Assembly: GCA_003013855.2 (NCBI GenBank)
Contig: PVNU02003892.1
Span: 2,728,001-2,792,000 of the forward strand
Direction: 5' to 3'
Length of the DNA stretch: 64,000 nucleotides
Source: Liriodendron chinense
Taxonomy: Eukaryota; Streptophyta; Magnoliopsida; Magnoliales; Magnoliaceae
Shown: positions 35,601 through 47,318 of the stretch, one piece after another
Layout: the number at the start of each line of letters is the position of its first letter
How positions within the stretch are numbered: the stretch's first letter is position 1
Notes under the pieces: generated by a model
What the model was told of the DNA's origin: nothing
Seen by the model: only the letters and a program-made list of their open reading frames with translations
The model's database searches: none
Program-made: the position numbers and the translations under genes

Positions 35601-38600
35601 CTAGCTCCATAAGAGATTTGTACGTCTCCAGATGCTCAAGGGGATCACCGATACCAATATATGGAATAACGTTGGTCGTTCGATATTTTTTAGGTAAAGG
35701 AGCGTTCATCACTTCGCGAGTAAAGGGACGTTTAGATCAGTCGATTTGTCCCCAGAGTGGATGTCGAGAGGTTAGACTGATATCGCTGTTCAATATCAGC
35801 GAAACGGTCTTCAATTTTTCTGAGATCCCTTTCCCAAGGCAGAGTATAACTGGATGTCTCGACATCAAGTTGTTCTTCAGGTTGATGTTGTCGAGAAGCA
35901 CTGGAGCGGATAGATTGTGGGCGTTGATTATGAACTTGATTGCCGCGAGGAATACAATTTGAAGGAGGGTTGGCCTGAACTTGTGGTTCATCTAGAGAAT
36001 GTCTAGAAGCCGCAGGCGCAAGTTGTAACAGCGGTCCTTCTGGAGGGTGCTGCGATTCGGGAAAATGTTGGTCAAACCGATTAGATAAGGTTTGAAATCC
36101 AGCCTGAAGAGTAAGGAGTGTATCCTCGACGAAACGCATAATACTATCGAAGCCACCAAATATATCTTGGAACGGATTCTGTGCAGGAAGGTTCGGCTCT
36201 GCAGGAGGAATCCCTGTTGAAGCAGCCTGAGGGAGGTTGGGAGTTGGCTCAGGGATGTCTGGTGGTAGTAACGTTTGCTTTGAGGTGGAACGATGAATTG
36301 TTTTCTTAGGAGGCATAGCAGGAGGTGACAATGTGTAATGAGAACGAATTGAATACTCGTTCCCACAGACGGCGCCAATCTGTTGACGTCAGATTTTGGT
36401 AACAAGTCCCTCCCAAGTTTATGCTCTTCTCGAAGTGAGCTCCCCTCCAAACCTGAAAGCTAAAGAAGAAAACTAAGGGTGGCCGGCGCTTGGCCGTTGG
36501 CCCTTCGAAGCTTAAGTCAGAGGTGACTTGATAGTAAGATGAAATGTGAAATGTAGGCTTAGAGATTGTGTACCTTTATCATATGTGGGGTCATCTATTT
36601 ATGCAGATCCGAGTGATCCAGTCTGTTACGCAAGCCGTTAAGATCACTACTGATCTCAGGGGATAAGGCACTTATCCTGTTAATCCTTAGATAAGGGGAT
36701 AGCCTAGCCACTCTAGACGTCTAGCTGATTACGTCTCTTGATGGAGATCTCCCATGGTTCGGAGCTACAAACAGAAACAAGCCAAAATCGGCCTATATAG
36801 GCTGCTGGTACTATGAGACGAGGGACGTCCTTGCCAGAGATCAGAGACCAGGGCTGCTCACATGACGGGAGCTGCTCACATGTTCGGGAGCTGCTCACAT
36901 GTTCGGGAGCTGACCACGAGCCGAGTTGCTCGCATGTTGAGATGCGACCCCTTTCAACGACCACGAGCCGAGCTGCTCACGTGTTCGGGAGCTGCTCACA
37001 TGTCGGGAGTTGTTCACATGTTCGGGAGCTGACCACGAGCCGAGCTGCTCGCATGTTGAGATGCGACCCCTTTCAACGACCACGAGCCGAGCTACTCACA
37101 TGTTCGGGAGCTGCTCACATGTCGGGAGCTACTCACATGTTTGGGAGCTACTCACATGTCGGGAGCTGCTCACATGTTGGGAGCCTCCCCTGGCGGGGGT
37201 GTATAGGCGGTCGCAGGTTTGAGTGATATACAAGACGTGAGCAGGAAGGCTCGCTAGTCAGATGGTTTGGTCGTGACTTTATGGAGAGACGCTCGCTGGT
37301 CACATATCTTTTATACTTCTTCGACGACCAACTTTATTCTACAACAAGAATCAAATGAGCAACACAACGCAATCACACCCACACGCAATCAACCACACAA
37401 AGACAATCCGATTTTACGTGGAAAAACCCCTCATGGGTAAAAAACCACGGCACAAAGCGAATCTACTATGAATCAGAAGATTATAGAGATGAAATACCCA
37501 CAAGCAAGGAAAAACACGAGAAAACCCTAGTTCTCTCTCTCAAAACCCTCTCCCCTCACCCTAATACAATAAGGAAACCTTGGACACCTTAGGATACCTC
37601 ATAATCCCGATTACAATCCCCTTATATAGATGAAAACCCGAAATTAGAAACAACTTACGCAGATTTTTGTAACCATGCAAAACACTGCCATTCCTGTCGA
37701 CTGGTCGGAGCCTATCGCTGACCGATCGGACATAGCACAAAAACCGTCCAGAGAGGAAACTTCTAAATTCGACCCATTCAGCCTCAACAGCCAATCGGTC
37801 GGCGACCGGTCGTCTGAAACCCCCGAAGACTGTCCAGAGACCAACTGTGCCTTTCTAGTCTGAAATTCGACCGGTCGGACAGACTAGCCGACCAGTCATG
37901 GGACCCTGTAACAGCACAGTCTGAAGGCTCCACCAACAAAATGTTCAGTCATCGTGACAAGTCAACAACTATTCTTTTATCTGAACAGTGAATGGTGATA
38001 AGGAATCCTCTGAACTCTTGTTACATTGAAGACTAAATGCTCCTCCTAACAAGTTAAAAAGAAACCCTAACCCTCAGTTTGTAAGCTATAACAGATGCAC
38101 CAATGTCACATTAGTATCCATCCATCATGCCTACCATGCCAAGTATTTCCATTGCTTTCTTCTGTCAAACCTGTTTATACATGCTTTGTAATTTATTTCA
38201 ATAGGTATATTCTAATAAGAAGAATTGTATGGCCTTCGACCAAGGATATGCACATTATATTTTGGTTTTCAGTTTGTAGACAAGTGGGACCCATTGTTTA
38301 CCATTGGTGTCTATTGACCCCTCCGTGGATGAACCATTCCCAGAAAAATCTCCTTGACAGGACAGTCTTGCCTTTCTGTTAGCGGCCTGCAAATAGATGG
38401 TTAAGGAGAGAAACATAGCAATGGTCCACATTCAACTGAAAATTCCCAAGATTGGTGGTTAGAATTTTCCAATCTGGGAGATTTTCGGGGAATGGTCCAC
38501 CGTTGACTCATGGTGGATCACATTACATTGTCACACTTCCACAAACTGAAACAGTGAGTACGCTGGGCATATCCTCAGGTCAAGGATCATATTGTATTTA

Positions 38601-38859
38601 AACATACATAAGTTTGTATGCAAATATAAAAGTGAGAGTATAGGCATTCACCCTTATACCTTGATCAGTCTATTGTTTTTATTTTAGTAGAAAATCTCCT
38701 TTCCCTCTGTTAATAAATAAAAAGCAAACAGGAACTTGCTACTCGATTGGCTTGCGTGATAATCACTCGTGTGTTGAGAACTCAATGCGACACCATTGTC
38801 CCATTTGTTATGAGGTTTGTCTTCACAAACTATTACTTTTTTCTTTTTTCTTTCTTTCC

Positions 38860-38895
<36 letters not shown>

Positions 38896-41889
38896 TAGAA
38901 CTTGTGCAATATTAGAAAGGTCTACTATGCTGCAGTATCTTTTTGACTCATTGAAAGCAACGGCGGTTCTAAAATGTGGGCACACAATTCATTCAGAATG
39001 TTTAAAGGAGATGCAGAAGCATGAGCAGTAAGGCTCTGATCACCTAGAATATTGTTACTCATTGTTTTTACTTGTAGCACTTGAGGCCTGATGGAAACAT
39101 GCAATATATATTCTCTAAGCTTGTCTTGAGTTCTGTTGCACAGGTATTCATGTCCACTATGCTTCAAGTCTGTGATTGACATGAGTATATACTGGAAGAG
39201 AATAGATGAGGAGGTAAGTGGATGAGTTCACACACACCATTTGCCACATTGTTTATTATTGTGAAATGGTAAATTTCAGGAATGCTTTTGTTGGCCTTAT
39301 GTCCCTTTGCTGCTATTTTCTGATAGAAGACCTTGTTAATATCCCTTTAGTTACTTTTTTCCCATTGCAATGCACTTGTTCGTTTACCTGCAATGACATT
39401 TTATTAAGAAGGGGAAGGAATGTAATTCACGCCGACATTAATGGGATTCTCTTGCTTAGGGCTGTTTAAGGTATGCTTGTAATCAGTGATTGCAATATCG
39501 ATTATACCCTCCAATACAAAACTATCAGGAAGATCGATATCACGCGATATATTGTATTAATTCGGCTGCTTGCTGCAGTGTGTTCACTGGTTTTTTTTTT
39601 TCTTTTTTTTGAAACATTGCATAACAATTTATTGAAAACAGGCCACTTTTAGCCAGTTTGACGGCCTACTTACTCCATTCCTCTCAAGGTGGAATAGGGT
39701 TTCCTCACTATCCAAACAAAACCTATTTCAAAATGCAACCCATGGCTGTTTAAATACCGTGGAATGCCATTTTGCATTCTTGTCATTATGCTTTTGAGCT
39801 GGATATCTTATTTGAATCAGGGGTTTAGGATTCTTTATTAATACTTCTTTTGAAGCTCTGTTTTCTTTTCTTCTTTTTTCTTTTTTCTTTTTTTACTGAA
39901 TACTGAGCTTTTGCTTCTTGGTCTTTGTAGATAATGCTCTAGATTTGTGTATTATGAGTTAACTATTTTGACTTTGAATCTTGATCCTCTTTCTGCAGAG
40001 CTTCTACTTGCCTGCAAGCTGTGGTTTGTATTCATATATAGCATGGAGGGAAAAAAAAATATCATGCCAGACACATTAAAATTGTGTTTGCTGAAAATGT
40101 TTTAAAATCAGACCAGCCATCCTAGATGTACATGAGCAAACAGGCAGACTGCAGTCCTCAAATTTTTATCAGTTTCATTATGCCTACAGAACATCAGCAT
40201 TGCTTGACTTTTTATTTACAGTCAATGGAGTTGCTTAGGAATCAGCCATTGATTGCAATGCTAAAGTATTAGGACTTTCTAGGTGTTTGTACACAACTGT
40301 GCAGAGGCACTCAAGCAATTGCACTTACATTGATCTTCTTTTTTGTTTGTAAAACGACATTTGGGTCCATGACTGATACTGTGACCATGTACACTTGTAT
40401 GCTGATATATACTACATGTATAGACATCCAAGCTATATTACAGTGACTGGAATTTGTATATGTGGGACGTGTGCGAGATCCAGACTGATCACCTGACATA
40501 CCCCTCAGATGGTCCAGAGCCCCAAAATCTCACAGATTGGATATAATCTTCCATCTTGTTGTAGGATTAGGATCGTCAATCAATGTGAATTTCTGCCTAT
40601 GGCCAATCCACGGAAAGTCCCTCGTAATCAGCAGTTTGGATCCTCGTGCATGCGTGCCGCATCTACTGGATAGATTCACGAAAACTTAAGCAAAAGAAAG
40701 TGACAATGTTATCAGTCTTCTCATATGTATGCATAAGAGCCATGAATTGACTTGTTATCCAACAAAATGGAACATGCTTAGCACCATATTTGTTTACAGT
40801 TATAATCACTTGTTCTTGGTTTTTCACTTATACTAATTATCTTGGTCTCTCTTTTTATTAGATCTTTCATTGGGATGGTTGCAATTGAAGGTCTATCTAC
40901 ACAATACTAACTTTTCAAGTTTATTTTCTCAGATACAAGAAACTACAATGCCCGAGGATTACAGGAACAAGAAGGTGTGTGCTTTCCTCCCACACCAATT
41001 TTCTCTTAATGGGTGGATGCAAATCCTGCAGACCTTTAAAATACAAATCCACCAGGAATTTCATAAACCAGAACATCCCCTTGTAATGATAAGTACCACT
41101 GTTAGCCTAGAAACTTGTAATACATTTCCCATGACTTCCTATAATTCAAGGCAATACTTATACTCTCCCTGGATGTAGGACTGGTTTCGTGCATTCCCAT
41201 TTCAATATTTCATGAAAGAACTGCCTCTTTCAATGAAGAAGATGTGTCCTTGAAACTTTTAGTACTAAAAAAAAAAAAAAAATCATCCCAAGTTCTCATT
41301 CAAGTTCTTTCTTTTTCATGTTGTGTCGATCTCACCTATGTTCTCCCTTTCATGTTGTAAAATGGTACATACTGATGGATTAAGGGTCGTTTGGTCATTA
41401 CCAGAGATGCATATCTGCGGACATACAGTCTTTGTTAGGGGTATTTTAGTCTTTGTCACGTTGTAATACTAATTGGAGGTTTGCTAGGGCCACATGTGCC
41501 CCTTCTAGTAGCACTTTCACATGCGGCACAGATGCCATCCTGCGAAGTGTGTGAAAAAGAGGCGGCCTCCATCACGAGGATGACCACAAACAAAGTCAGT
41601 AACAGTCCACTCATCCATAAGCCCATACCTATACAATACAAAAAGAATGGATGGTTTAGATAAAATTGCCGAAGGTCTGCGTTGGACTTATATGTGTGGC
41701 CCATGTGATGAGTTGACTAGCTTGGTTTTTCTATATGGTTCTTCACAATGGGGCCACCTTATCAACCACTCAAATGGTCCACCACTTGCAAGGATGGCCA
41801 GTGTGCTGCATGTAAGGTGTGTGTGCCAATGAGTGTCATACATAGCGGGGAGGATATATGGTTTTGCTTTATCAACTACTGTGCGTGCG

Positions 41890-41920
<31 letters not shown>

Positions 41921-42070
41921 GTCTCAGATATGAAGGAAAATTTTCAGGTTTGGATCCTTTGTAATGACTGCAATGATACCACTGAAGTCTTCTTTCACAT
42001 AATCGGGCACAAATGCAGCCACTGCAACTCATACAATACACGCATGATCGCCCCACCGGTCATACCCTGA
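29687..42070 (+). CDS. MIEL1/RZFP34: CHY/CTCHY/RING zinc-finger E3 ubiquitin ligase, MIEL1/RZFP34-like (one-base frame break in exon 2)
   Basis: Twelve exons: 29687-29739, 29888-29976, 30091-30147, 30235-30267, 30366-30443, 30563-30606, 31014-31054, 38732-38814, 38936-39027, 39144-39213, 40933-40974 and 41948-42070 (stop TGA). All have GT-AG ends and compatible phases. The product would be 267 aa. The N-terminus is MEGSSSNQRSDFGKMGYG. The CHY finger follows (CKHYRRRCKIRAPCC ... CRHCHNEA ... CRHDVRQVICSVCDTEQ), then CTCHY (VCANCGVNMGEYFC ... HCDECGICRVGGRENFFHC). The RING-H2 spans CPIC ... CGHTIHSEC ... CPLC. The C-terminal zinc ribbon is ILCNDCNDTTEVFFHIIG. Relatives ubiquitinate MYB-type regulators in defence, ABA and drought responses. 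Exon 2 is 89 nt where 88 is required: an extra base in the GAAGGTC at 29936-29942 shifts the frame between CCNE and FPCRHC. It is either an assembly indel or a true lesion. Intron 7 is 7.7 kb and full of retroelements. Confidence 0.95.
29936..29942 (+). other. Frame-breaking one-base excess in exon 2 of the RING gene
   Basis: The residues CCNE are in one frame and FPCRHCHNEA in the next. The exon length (89) is one more than the flanking splice phases allow. Confidence 0.85.
30658..30955. mobile_element. MITE-like element in intron 6 of the RING gene, about 300 bp
   Basis: The start gcgtttggatgcattactca-gttgaattcca is matched in inverted form by the end (tccaattcaactatgtatca-aaacaca). No target duplication was established. 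Confidence 0.55.
31716..31993 (-). mobile_element. Left part of an older LTR split by the Gypsy insertion
   Basis: It reads straight on into 37347-37938 when the Gypsy element and one AGAAT copy are removed (aacacagcggaaaatagaat | caaatgagcaacacaacgc). The left boundary at TGTTGG (31716) is approximate, because the outer flanks (acgaa and aaatg) do not match. Confidence 0.5.
31994..33033 (-). repeat. 3' LTR of the Gypsy element
   Basis: This 1040-bp LTR is close to 36381-37346 except in the internal tandem array at 32478-32870, which has more units here. Confidence 0.92.
32478..32870. repeat. Tandem array inside the 3' LTR (units of about 19-20 bp and about 66 bp)
   Basis: A gggagctgctcacatgttc unit repeats many times. 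It is mixed with a longer unit containing accacgagccgagctgctcg and gagatgcgacccctttcaac. The array has expanded relative to the other LTR. Confidence 0.9.
33981..34412 (-). pseudogene. RNase H end and integrase zinc-binding start of the Gypsy element
   Basis: The frame shows ISYIPREENKLADSLAKL, the usual C-terminal end of a Gypsy RNase H. It then shows a stretch ending GACGNHPKGQSLAYKAMRQ, which resembles the start of the integrase HHCC region. The catalytic RT region that should precede it is absent. Confidence 0.75.
34863..36331 (-). pseudogene. Gag region of the Gypsy element (three broken frames)
   Basis: The 36331-35732 segment is a Pro/Gln-rich N-terminal part. The 35712-35020 segment is a retrotransposon gag domain (phrases such as DAARTWFRGLK, SDLFLSQFMGS). 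The 35189-34863 segment holds a zinc-finger-like CYFHKDHGHNTQDC. The three parts are in different frames, so the protein is broken. Confidence 0.88.
36381..37346 (-). repeat. 5' LTR of the Gypsy element
   Basis: This 966-bp LTR has inner tandem repeats at 36853-37185 of the same units as the other LTR but fewer copies. Confidence 0.92.
37347..37938 (-). mobile_element. Right part of the older Copia-like LTR
   Basis: It ends ccaccaaca at 37938. In the minus direction it starts TGTTGGTGGAGCCTTCA, like the solo LTR at 25664, and has several gaccggtcg/cgaccggtc words and a tatataagg phrase. It is the host of the Gypsy insertion. Confidence 0.6.
38853..38895. repeat. T-run followed by A-run in intron 8 of the RING gene
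   Basis: An oligo-T tract of about 10 follows earlier T-rich sequence and is followed by an uninterrupted run of about 25 A. The tract sits 40 bp before the exon at 38936. Confidence 0.9.
39480..40932. other. Large intron 10 of the RING gene
   Basis: Intronic. It contains a short gatatcacgcgatatattg piece of a dispersed family, T-rich tracts (39592-39612, 39866-39896) and no coding sequence that I recognise. Confidence 0.45.
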
Positions 42071-44693
42071 TGGCCAGATTCCCATAGCTGGAAGATAGGA
42101 ATACAGTTTGCAATTCGCAAAGAATGCTTGGGCACCACGAAGTTACGTTCATGTGCTAGCTGAGCTTCACCGTAACAGATACTCTTTTATTCTATGTAAC
42201 AGAAGTTTCATGATAGTGAGCTCGACCAGTTTCCATCCTATTCTTTCATATTGGATTCAGTAACAATGGCTTGTGAAGAAATGTTTGAGTTGGATTTATG
42301 AAACCCTCCATCGATCATTCATCATCAGTGTAGTACTAACATTGCTATCTTTGACTGGCTTTTGTTTACTTAATAGATACATAATTACGACCCATATATG
42401 TATGCACCCATGTGCGAGATTCTAGCCTGCCATCAGATGGGTCCCACCATGCAATGCAGATGTGATCAGTTGAGCTAAATGCATGGCCAAAAGAAATTTT
42501 AGCCAAAGTTTTCCCAAGCCATTTTTCTTGTGACATCTTGGCCTATTTGATGAGTGGACTGGCCTGGTTTTTGGCAGGGATGGCTTCATTGTCAGTTGTC
42601 ACACATTTGTACCATGTTGGCACATTAACTTTATGGTCCAGCAAAGAAAATGCCAAAGATGATGGCCAGGGTCTTACATTCTTGGGGACTCTTGGATGGG
42701 TCATCCTATGTGAGTCCCATCATTTTGATGTCTTGGATCACTGAACAATGGGCCCCTCTTTTACAAACAGAGAACTCTGACTGTACCAAGGGTTTGCATG
42801 ATCTGAAGGTCCACATCTTGCACAAGGTAGAAGGGCCCATGGTCTGTTACTTGAGACCATTGGTTTGTTCTGTCCCAAATGAGTCTTGCATGCAGCCAAC
42901 CAATGCATGATGCGCTTTAGTTGCATGACATCCAACTTGTCCAAAAGGTAGCCCCGATCATCTAGTGCAAGAACCAGGCAAACCCATCCATCAGTTGGGG
43001 CCAGTAGATGTTGCACAAGCTTGATGCTTCAGCATTTTTATGCTCGGCAGTTGATAATCGTAGCGTGACTAGCACATGACTGTAATTACGTCAAGCGTGC
43101 ACAACATCCAACTTGTGTGAAAGGTTGGGCACACAAAAAAGAAGAAGAAGAAGCAGCAGCAGCTAATGAGAAAATCAAGCCGATCTATCCAAAGTGTGGG
43201 TCACACTGCTGAAAACAAACGACCAAAAACCACTGATTCAATTTAAAGTACATTTGCGGCCCACCAGATGATGCATCTGCCTGAATTTTGTGATAGGAGA
43301 TGTTAGTAGTAGGGCGAACCTTTTGGACAGTTGGATGTCCTAAACATGTACCACGTTGGCAATTATGCACTATTTCTTCATAAGTCAAATGTACTAGTGG
43401 GCCCCCTTCAAATGAGTGACAACAATTTGCAATCGTGGAGAATTTTGAGGAATGCAGTCCATAATAGATCAACTCATTTTCACCTTGTTCTTAAGAGGAA
43501 TCGTGGGATCCTCAACCCAATCTTTTCAGTATGCTCGGTCTTCAGTTCTTGCACATGGTGCCCAAGGTTCAGTGATCTAGATCTTTGCTCTATTGCATCC
43601 CACCATGGATGGACCATGCCTCAAAACTCTCTAAGCTTTGGGAGATCCCAGCCATCAATCATGGGACGTTTTCATTCATTATTCTGACAAATGAAGAATG
43701 GGACTGCCAAGTGCATTTATTTGGCACTCAGTTGCTACCAGTGCCTACATGGCATGTGCACGCAAAACCAGAGCCGTTCATCAGGCAGGTCCCATGTGTA
43801 GGTACCCTGGGTAACAAATCAGGCCGTCTGCACTTCTGATAGGGGTGCTAAAAGTTGAATATGAAGCATTGCTCTACATCTGATGATACTTGGCCAGCCT
43901 GATTTTCAGTCCAAGGGATCTACAAGATGAGGTTCTTTAGATGAGTGGCTTAGATCTCACGTCTGACAGATCAAAGAGATCAAAAAATTGAAAGAGAGAT
44001 GTGATGGCTCCTCAAACCCTACCATGGCCACACACAAAATCCAGGCCATTCATATGGTTTGCCCACTATGTATGTGCCAGGGCCCTATGGCCCCAAAATC
44101 ATTTTAGTCCATTTGTCATATGGGGGGCTGCATCTATATGAAGAAAGATCGACAATGTTTGCAAATCATAGATAATGACAAGGATGAAAAATGCTTCGAT
44201 CGTGATGATATAAGATGGGCCATGCCGCAGGTTGAGGGCAAATATGTAAGTATAAAAAACCCAAGCGCACTTATTTCTGTATATGGAGTAAACAGTGGAC
44301 ACAAACAAGATCCAGACCATTCATCTGACAGGCCCTTCTATGGAATATGCCCAAGTACCAGTGATGGCATGACCGTAGTAGCTGCCGGCTTCTACCTGTT
44401 GAATGTCAACCATTGGTTCATTATTGCACTTGGAAAAAACAAAAAAAACATTTGTATTTGTAGCTACAATGATCAAAATGGTGGGACTCCTAGCACGTCG
44501 ACATTAAGGCCCATCAGATGAATGGCCAATATCCCATACTGAGAGTGCATGATGTATAAGATTGTGATTGATTGGAAGTTAATAAACATTATGAAACAAA
44601 AATTACTGAAGCTTCCCTTGGAAACCATGAGCAGTTGCATAATCTCTTCTTTTGTCAGTTCAAAAATCAAAAGAAAGCTGATAAAGGATGTTT
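42071..44693. other. Spacer between two convergent genes, repetitive
   Basis: Both flanking genes end here (stop codons at 42070 and 44694). The spacer should hold both 3' UTRs. The rest contains a second dispersed family with phrases such as ccgttcatcaggcaggtccc (43774) and aggccattcatatggtttgc (44043). No gene is recognised, and the open frames in it look fortuitous. Confidence 0.45.
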
Positions 44694-46690
44694 CTACTCA
44701 TATAAGATTGAAGAGGAGACATCGAGGTTGCACCATGATTGCACTTCCATCTTCTTGGTTCGGTTTAGTTGCTTTACTATGTCCAGCCGTTCTGTTGAAT
44801 ATGGAGAAGGGATCTACGGCCATAATAAGGTGTTAGCAAAAAGCATATTGGTCTTTCGAGTGGTTAAGATGATAGAATAGAGAGAATTCAGCAGAGAAGA
44901 TGGGAGTTACCAAGCAAGGAATGTACTTCTTAATTGCAGCCAAGATTGCAGCGTGGCCCACAGCTGATAACTGTCCAGAAAAAGGGTAAAGGACCATGCA
45001 CTAAGAAACTATTTCTAAAAACAGTTAACAACAAGGGTGTTCCTTGGCCACTACCTGATACATGGTAGGGTTGCAACTTGGGTTGGGCTCAACCCAGGCC
45101 TGATTGGCCCAACCTGAACTTTAGGTCGAGTTAGGTTGGGTTGAGGTCGGCTTGGGCTTGGGCTGGAAATCTTCAACTTGACTCCTGGTCAGATTGGGTT
45201 TGGGTTGAGGCCTTGGGCAATCCAATCCAACCTGAACCCGATCTTATTTGAATAACATACAACATGAATAATTATATTGGGAAAACACTAGTGTGGTAAT
45301 GGATCTCAGGTTGAGTCTGGCTTGAGGTTAGGGTTGAGTATTATTCAACACCTCGTGTTGGACTGGTATTAGGTAGCTTGGGTTGGCCCTCAACCCCCAC
45401 CTGACCTGCCCGAGTTGCACCCCAAATACATGGAAGGTGGAGTGATGGATCTAGATGGTCCACCGAGTGGGCCTAACTATGGACGGCCCATGGTTAATCA
45501 CATCAGACAGACTATCTTAGCCATACAAACTGTGACCTTCAAACATGATTTGGTCACAACTCGGTCCAGTCGAGAAAAAACTTGACCTAGTTACTTGACT
45601 AAACTCAATAGACCTTCAACTCAAGTTCTTAAACCTTGGCCGACAACTCAACAGGAAAACATGATTAACTGCATTGGTTGATTCTACGGGTCATCAGTTG
45701 GAATCTCTGAATTATTTGAAGTCAATTGTAATAAGTAGTCTAGTCTGTTTAGTGTGATTTCAACCATGGGACACATTTGAAGAGGATTCACTAGATGGAT
45801 ACACTGGACTCATTGACCCGATGCCTCCACCTGCTAGTATTGGGCACAAAATGTGCCGTGGTAATCCACCATGCTTTATCAGAGTTTCCCCCTTATGATT
45901 AGCTTAAATGCACACTTTCCTTCATGCAAACTAGGTAGCATCATTTTCAGTAAAACACAAACTATTGTCATGGAAACTAGGCGGCATCAGTTTGGGTCAA
46001 AGACTCAAAATGCAAACTATCGTCACTAAAGAAGCCAGACTGATACAATGTAGAAGTGATCCTCTACAGTGAGGATTATAGAAAAAAGAGAAATGGCGCA
46101 CCTGCATCACAAACTCAGATGCCCATTGGGTGCCAATGTGGGACATGTGCAACTCTCGGCTGTTCATCAGGCAGGCCACACCATTAATGTGCTCTAGCCC
46201 AAAAATAGGCCAGCCATTGGACCAGACACAAACTAGATAATGGTTAGAAAAAGATAGCCAACCGTCCGCAATCAACTCACATCTAGGACCCACCTACTGA
46301 GAAGACTAGAATGACTTTGGGGCCAGGGCACATCATTGACAGGGTCGGTTGCTGAATTTCCCTGATCATGCACACTTTGCACTGTGGCACATGTGACGCT
46401 TCTGGGTTTGGTGACTGCAGATGTGTCATGGAAAGTAGTAGTCACTCAGAAGAAAGAGAAAGGCACCAAAGATGTACTCACAGGAAGTAGCATAAGGATC
46501 GCAACTGGAATAACAGAAGCAATATCAGCAAATGTTCTCCTCAATTTCTTCCTCTCCCTCATTGTAAGTGTACATCCGTGAATTTTCTTCTGGATTAGTC
46601 CGAGGGCAGCCGACATGTCTATGAAGAGCAACCGAGTTCCCATCCATAAATCCTTTATCACAGATCAACAGCAATGCTGAGATTTGATAC

Positions 46691-46758
<68 letters not shown>

Positions 46759-47238
46759 AAAGGGAACTATGCGCTCGACCTCATGGGAAGTTCCCATGAG
46801 GTCGAGCTGTGTGGGCCCCACTGTGATGTGTATCTGACATCCACACCATGCATTTGGTGGGTCCCCTATTGGTTATGGGATATCCCAAAAATCAGCTGTA
46901 TCCGGAACTCAAGTGGGCCATAACAACTGAAACAGTGTAAAATCATGCCTACAAAATCTAAAAGCACTTGTTGGGGCCCACCTGAGTTTTGGATACAGTT
47001 GAAACTTGGTGTGACCTCTTGTTTAAGTGGGACACACAATGGATGGGCTGGATTTCTCAAAAACATCTCAGTCGATCCTATAAACGGTCATAAAGGTTTC
47101 AATGAATGGATATCCACTCTTAACTGTTGTCTATGGTGTGGCCCACCCAAGTCATGTATTGGCCTGAGTTTTAGACCCATGGCCCACCACGGAATGGTGC
47201 ATCTGACCGATGGTGTGGATGCCCATCACACATCACAG

Positions 47239-47318
<80 letters not shown>

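Larger units (their letters stand above)
31994..37346 (-). mobile_element. Gypsy-type LTR retrotransposon, 5353 bp, non-autonomous, minus orientation
   Basis: The LTRs are 31994-33033 (1040 bp) and 36381-37346 (966 bp), with TGTTGACG and TACAACA outer ends. A perfect 5-bp duplication AGAAT flanks it (31989-31993 and 37347-37351). On the minus strand a TGGCGCC-type primer-binding site begins 2 nt after the 5' LTR (36378-36362), and a GGGGGG-containing polypurine tract precedes the 3' LTR (about 33036-33044). Gag lies at 36331-34863 in three broken frames. A remnant of the RNase H end and the integrase zinc-binding start lies at 34412-33981, and integrase C-terminal traces lie near 33700-33550. 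No protease or reverse transcriptase is seen between gag and RNase H, so the element could only have moved with help from another one. It inserted into an older LTR inside intron 7 of the RING gene. Confidence 0.92.

Noticed and set aside
44120..44880. Several plus-strand open frames of 95-133 codons
   Set aside because: They overlap the antisense of the last LETM1-like exon and spacer repeats and show no domain.
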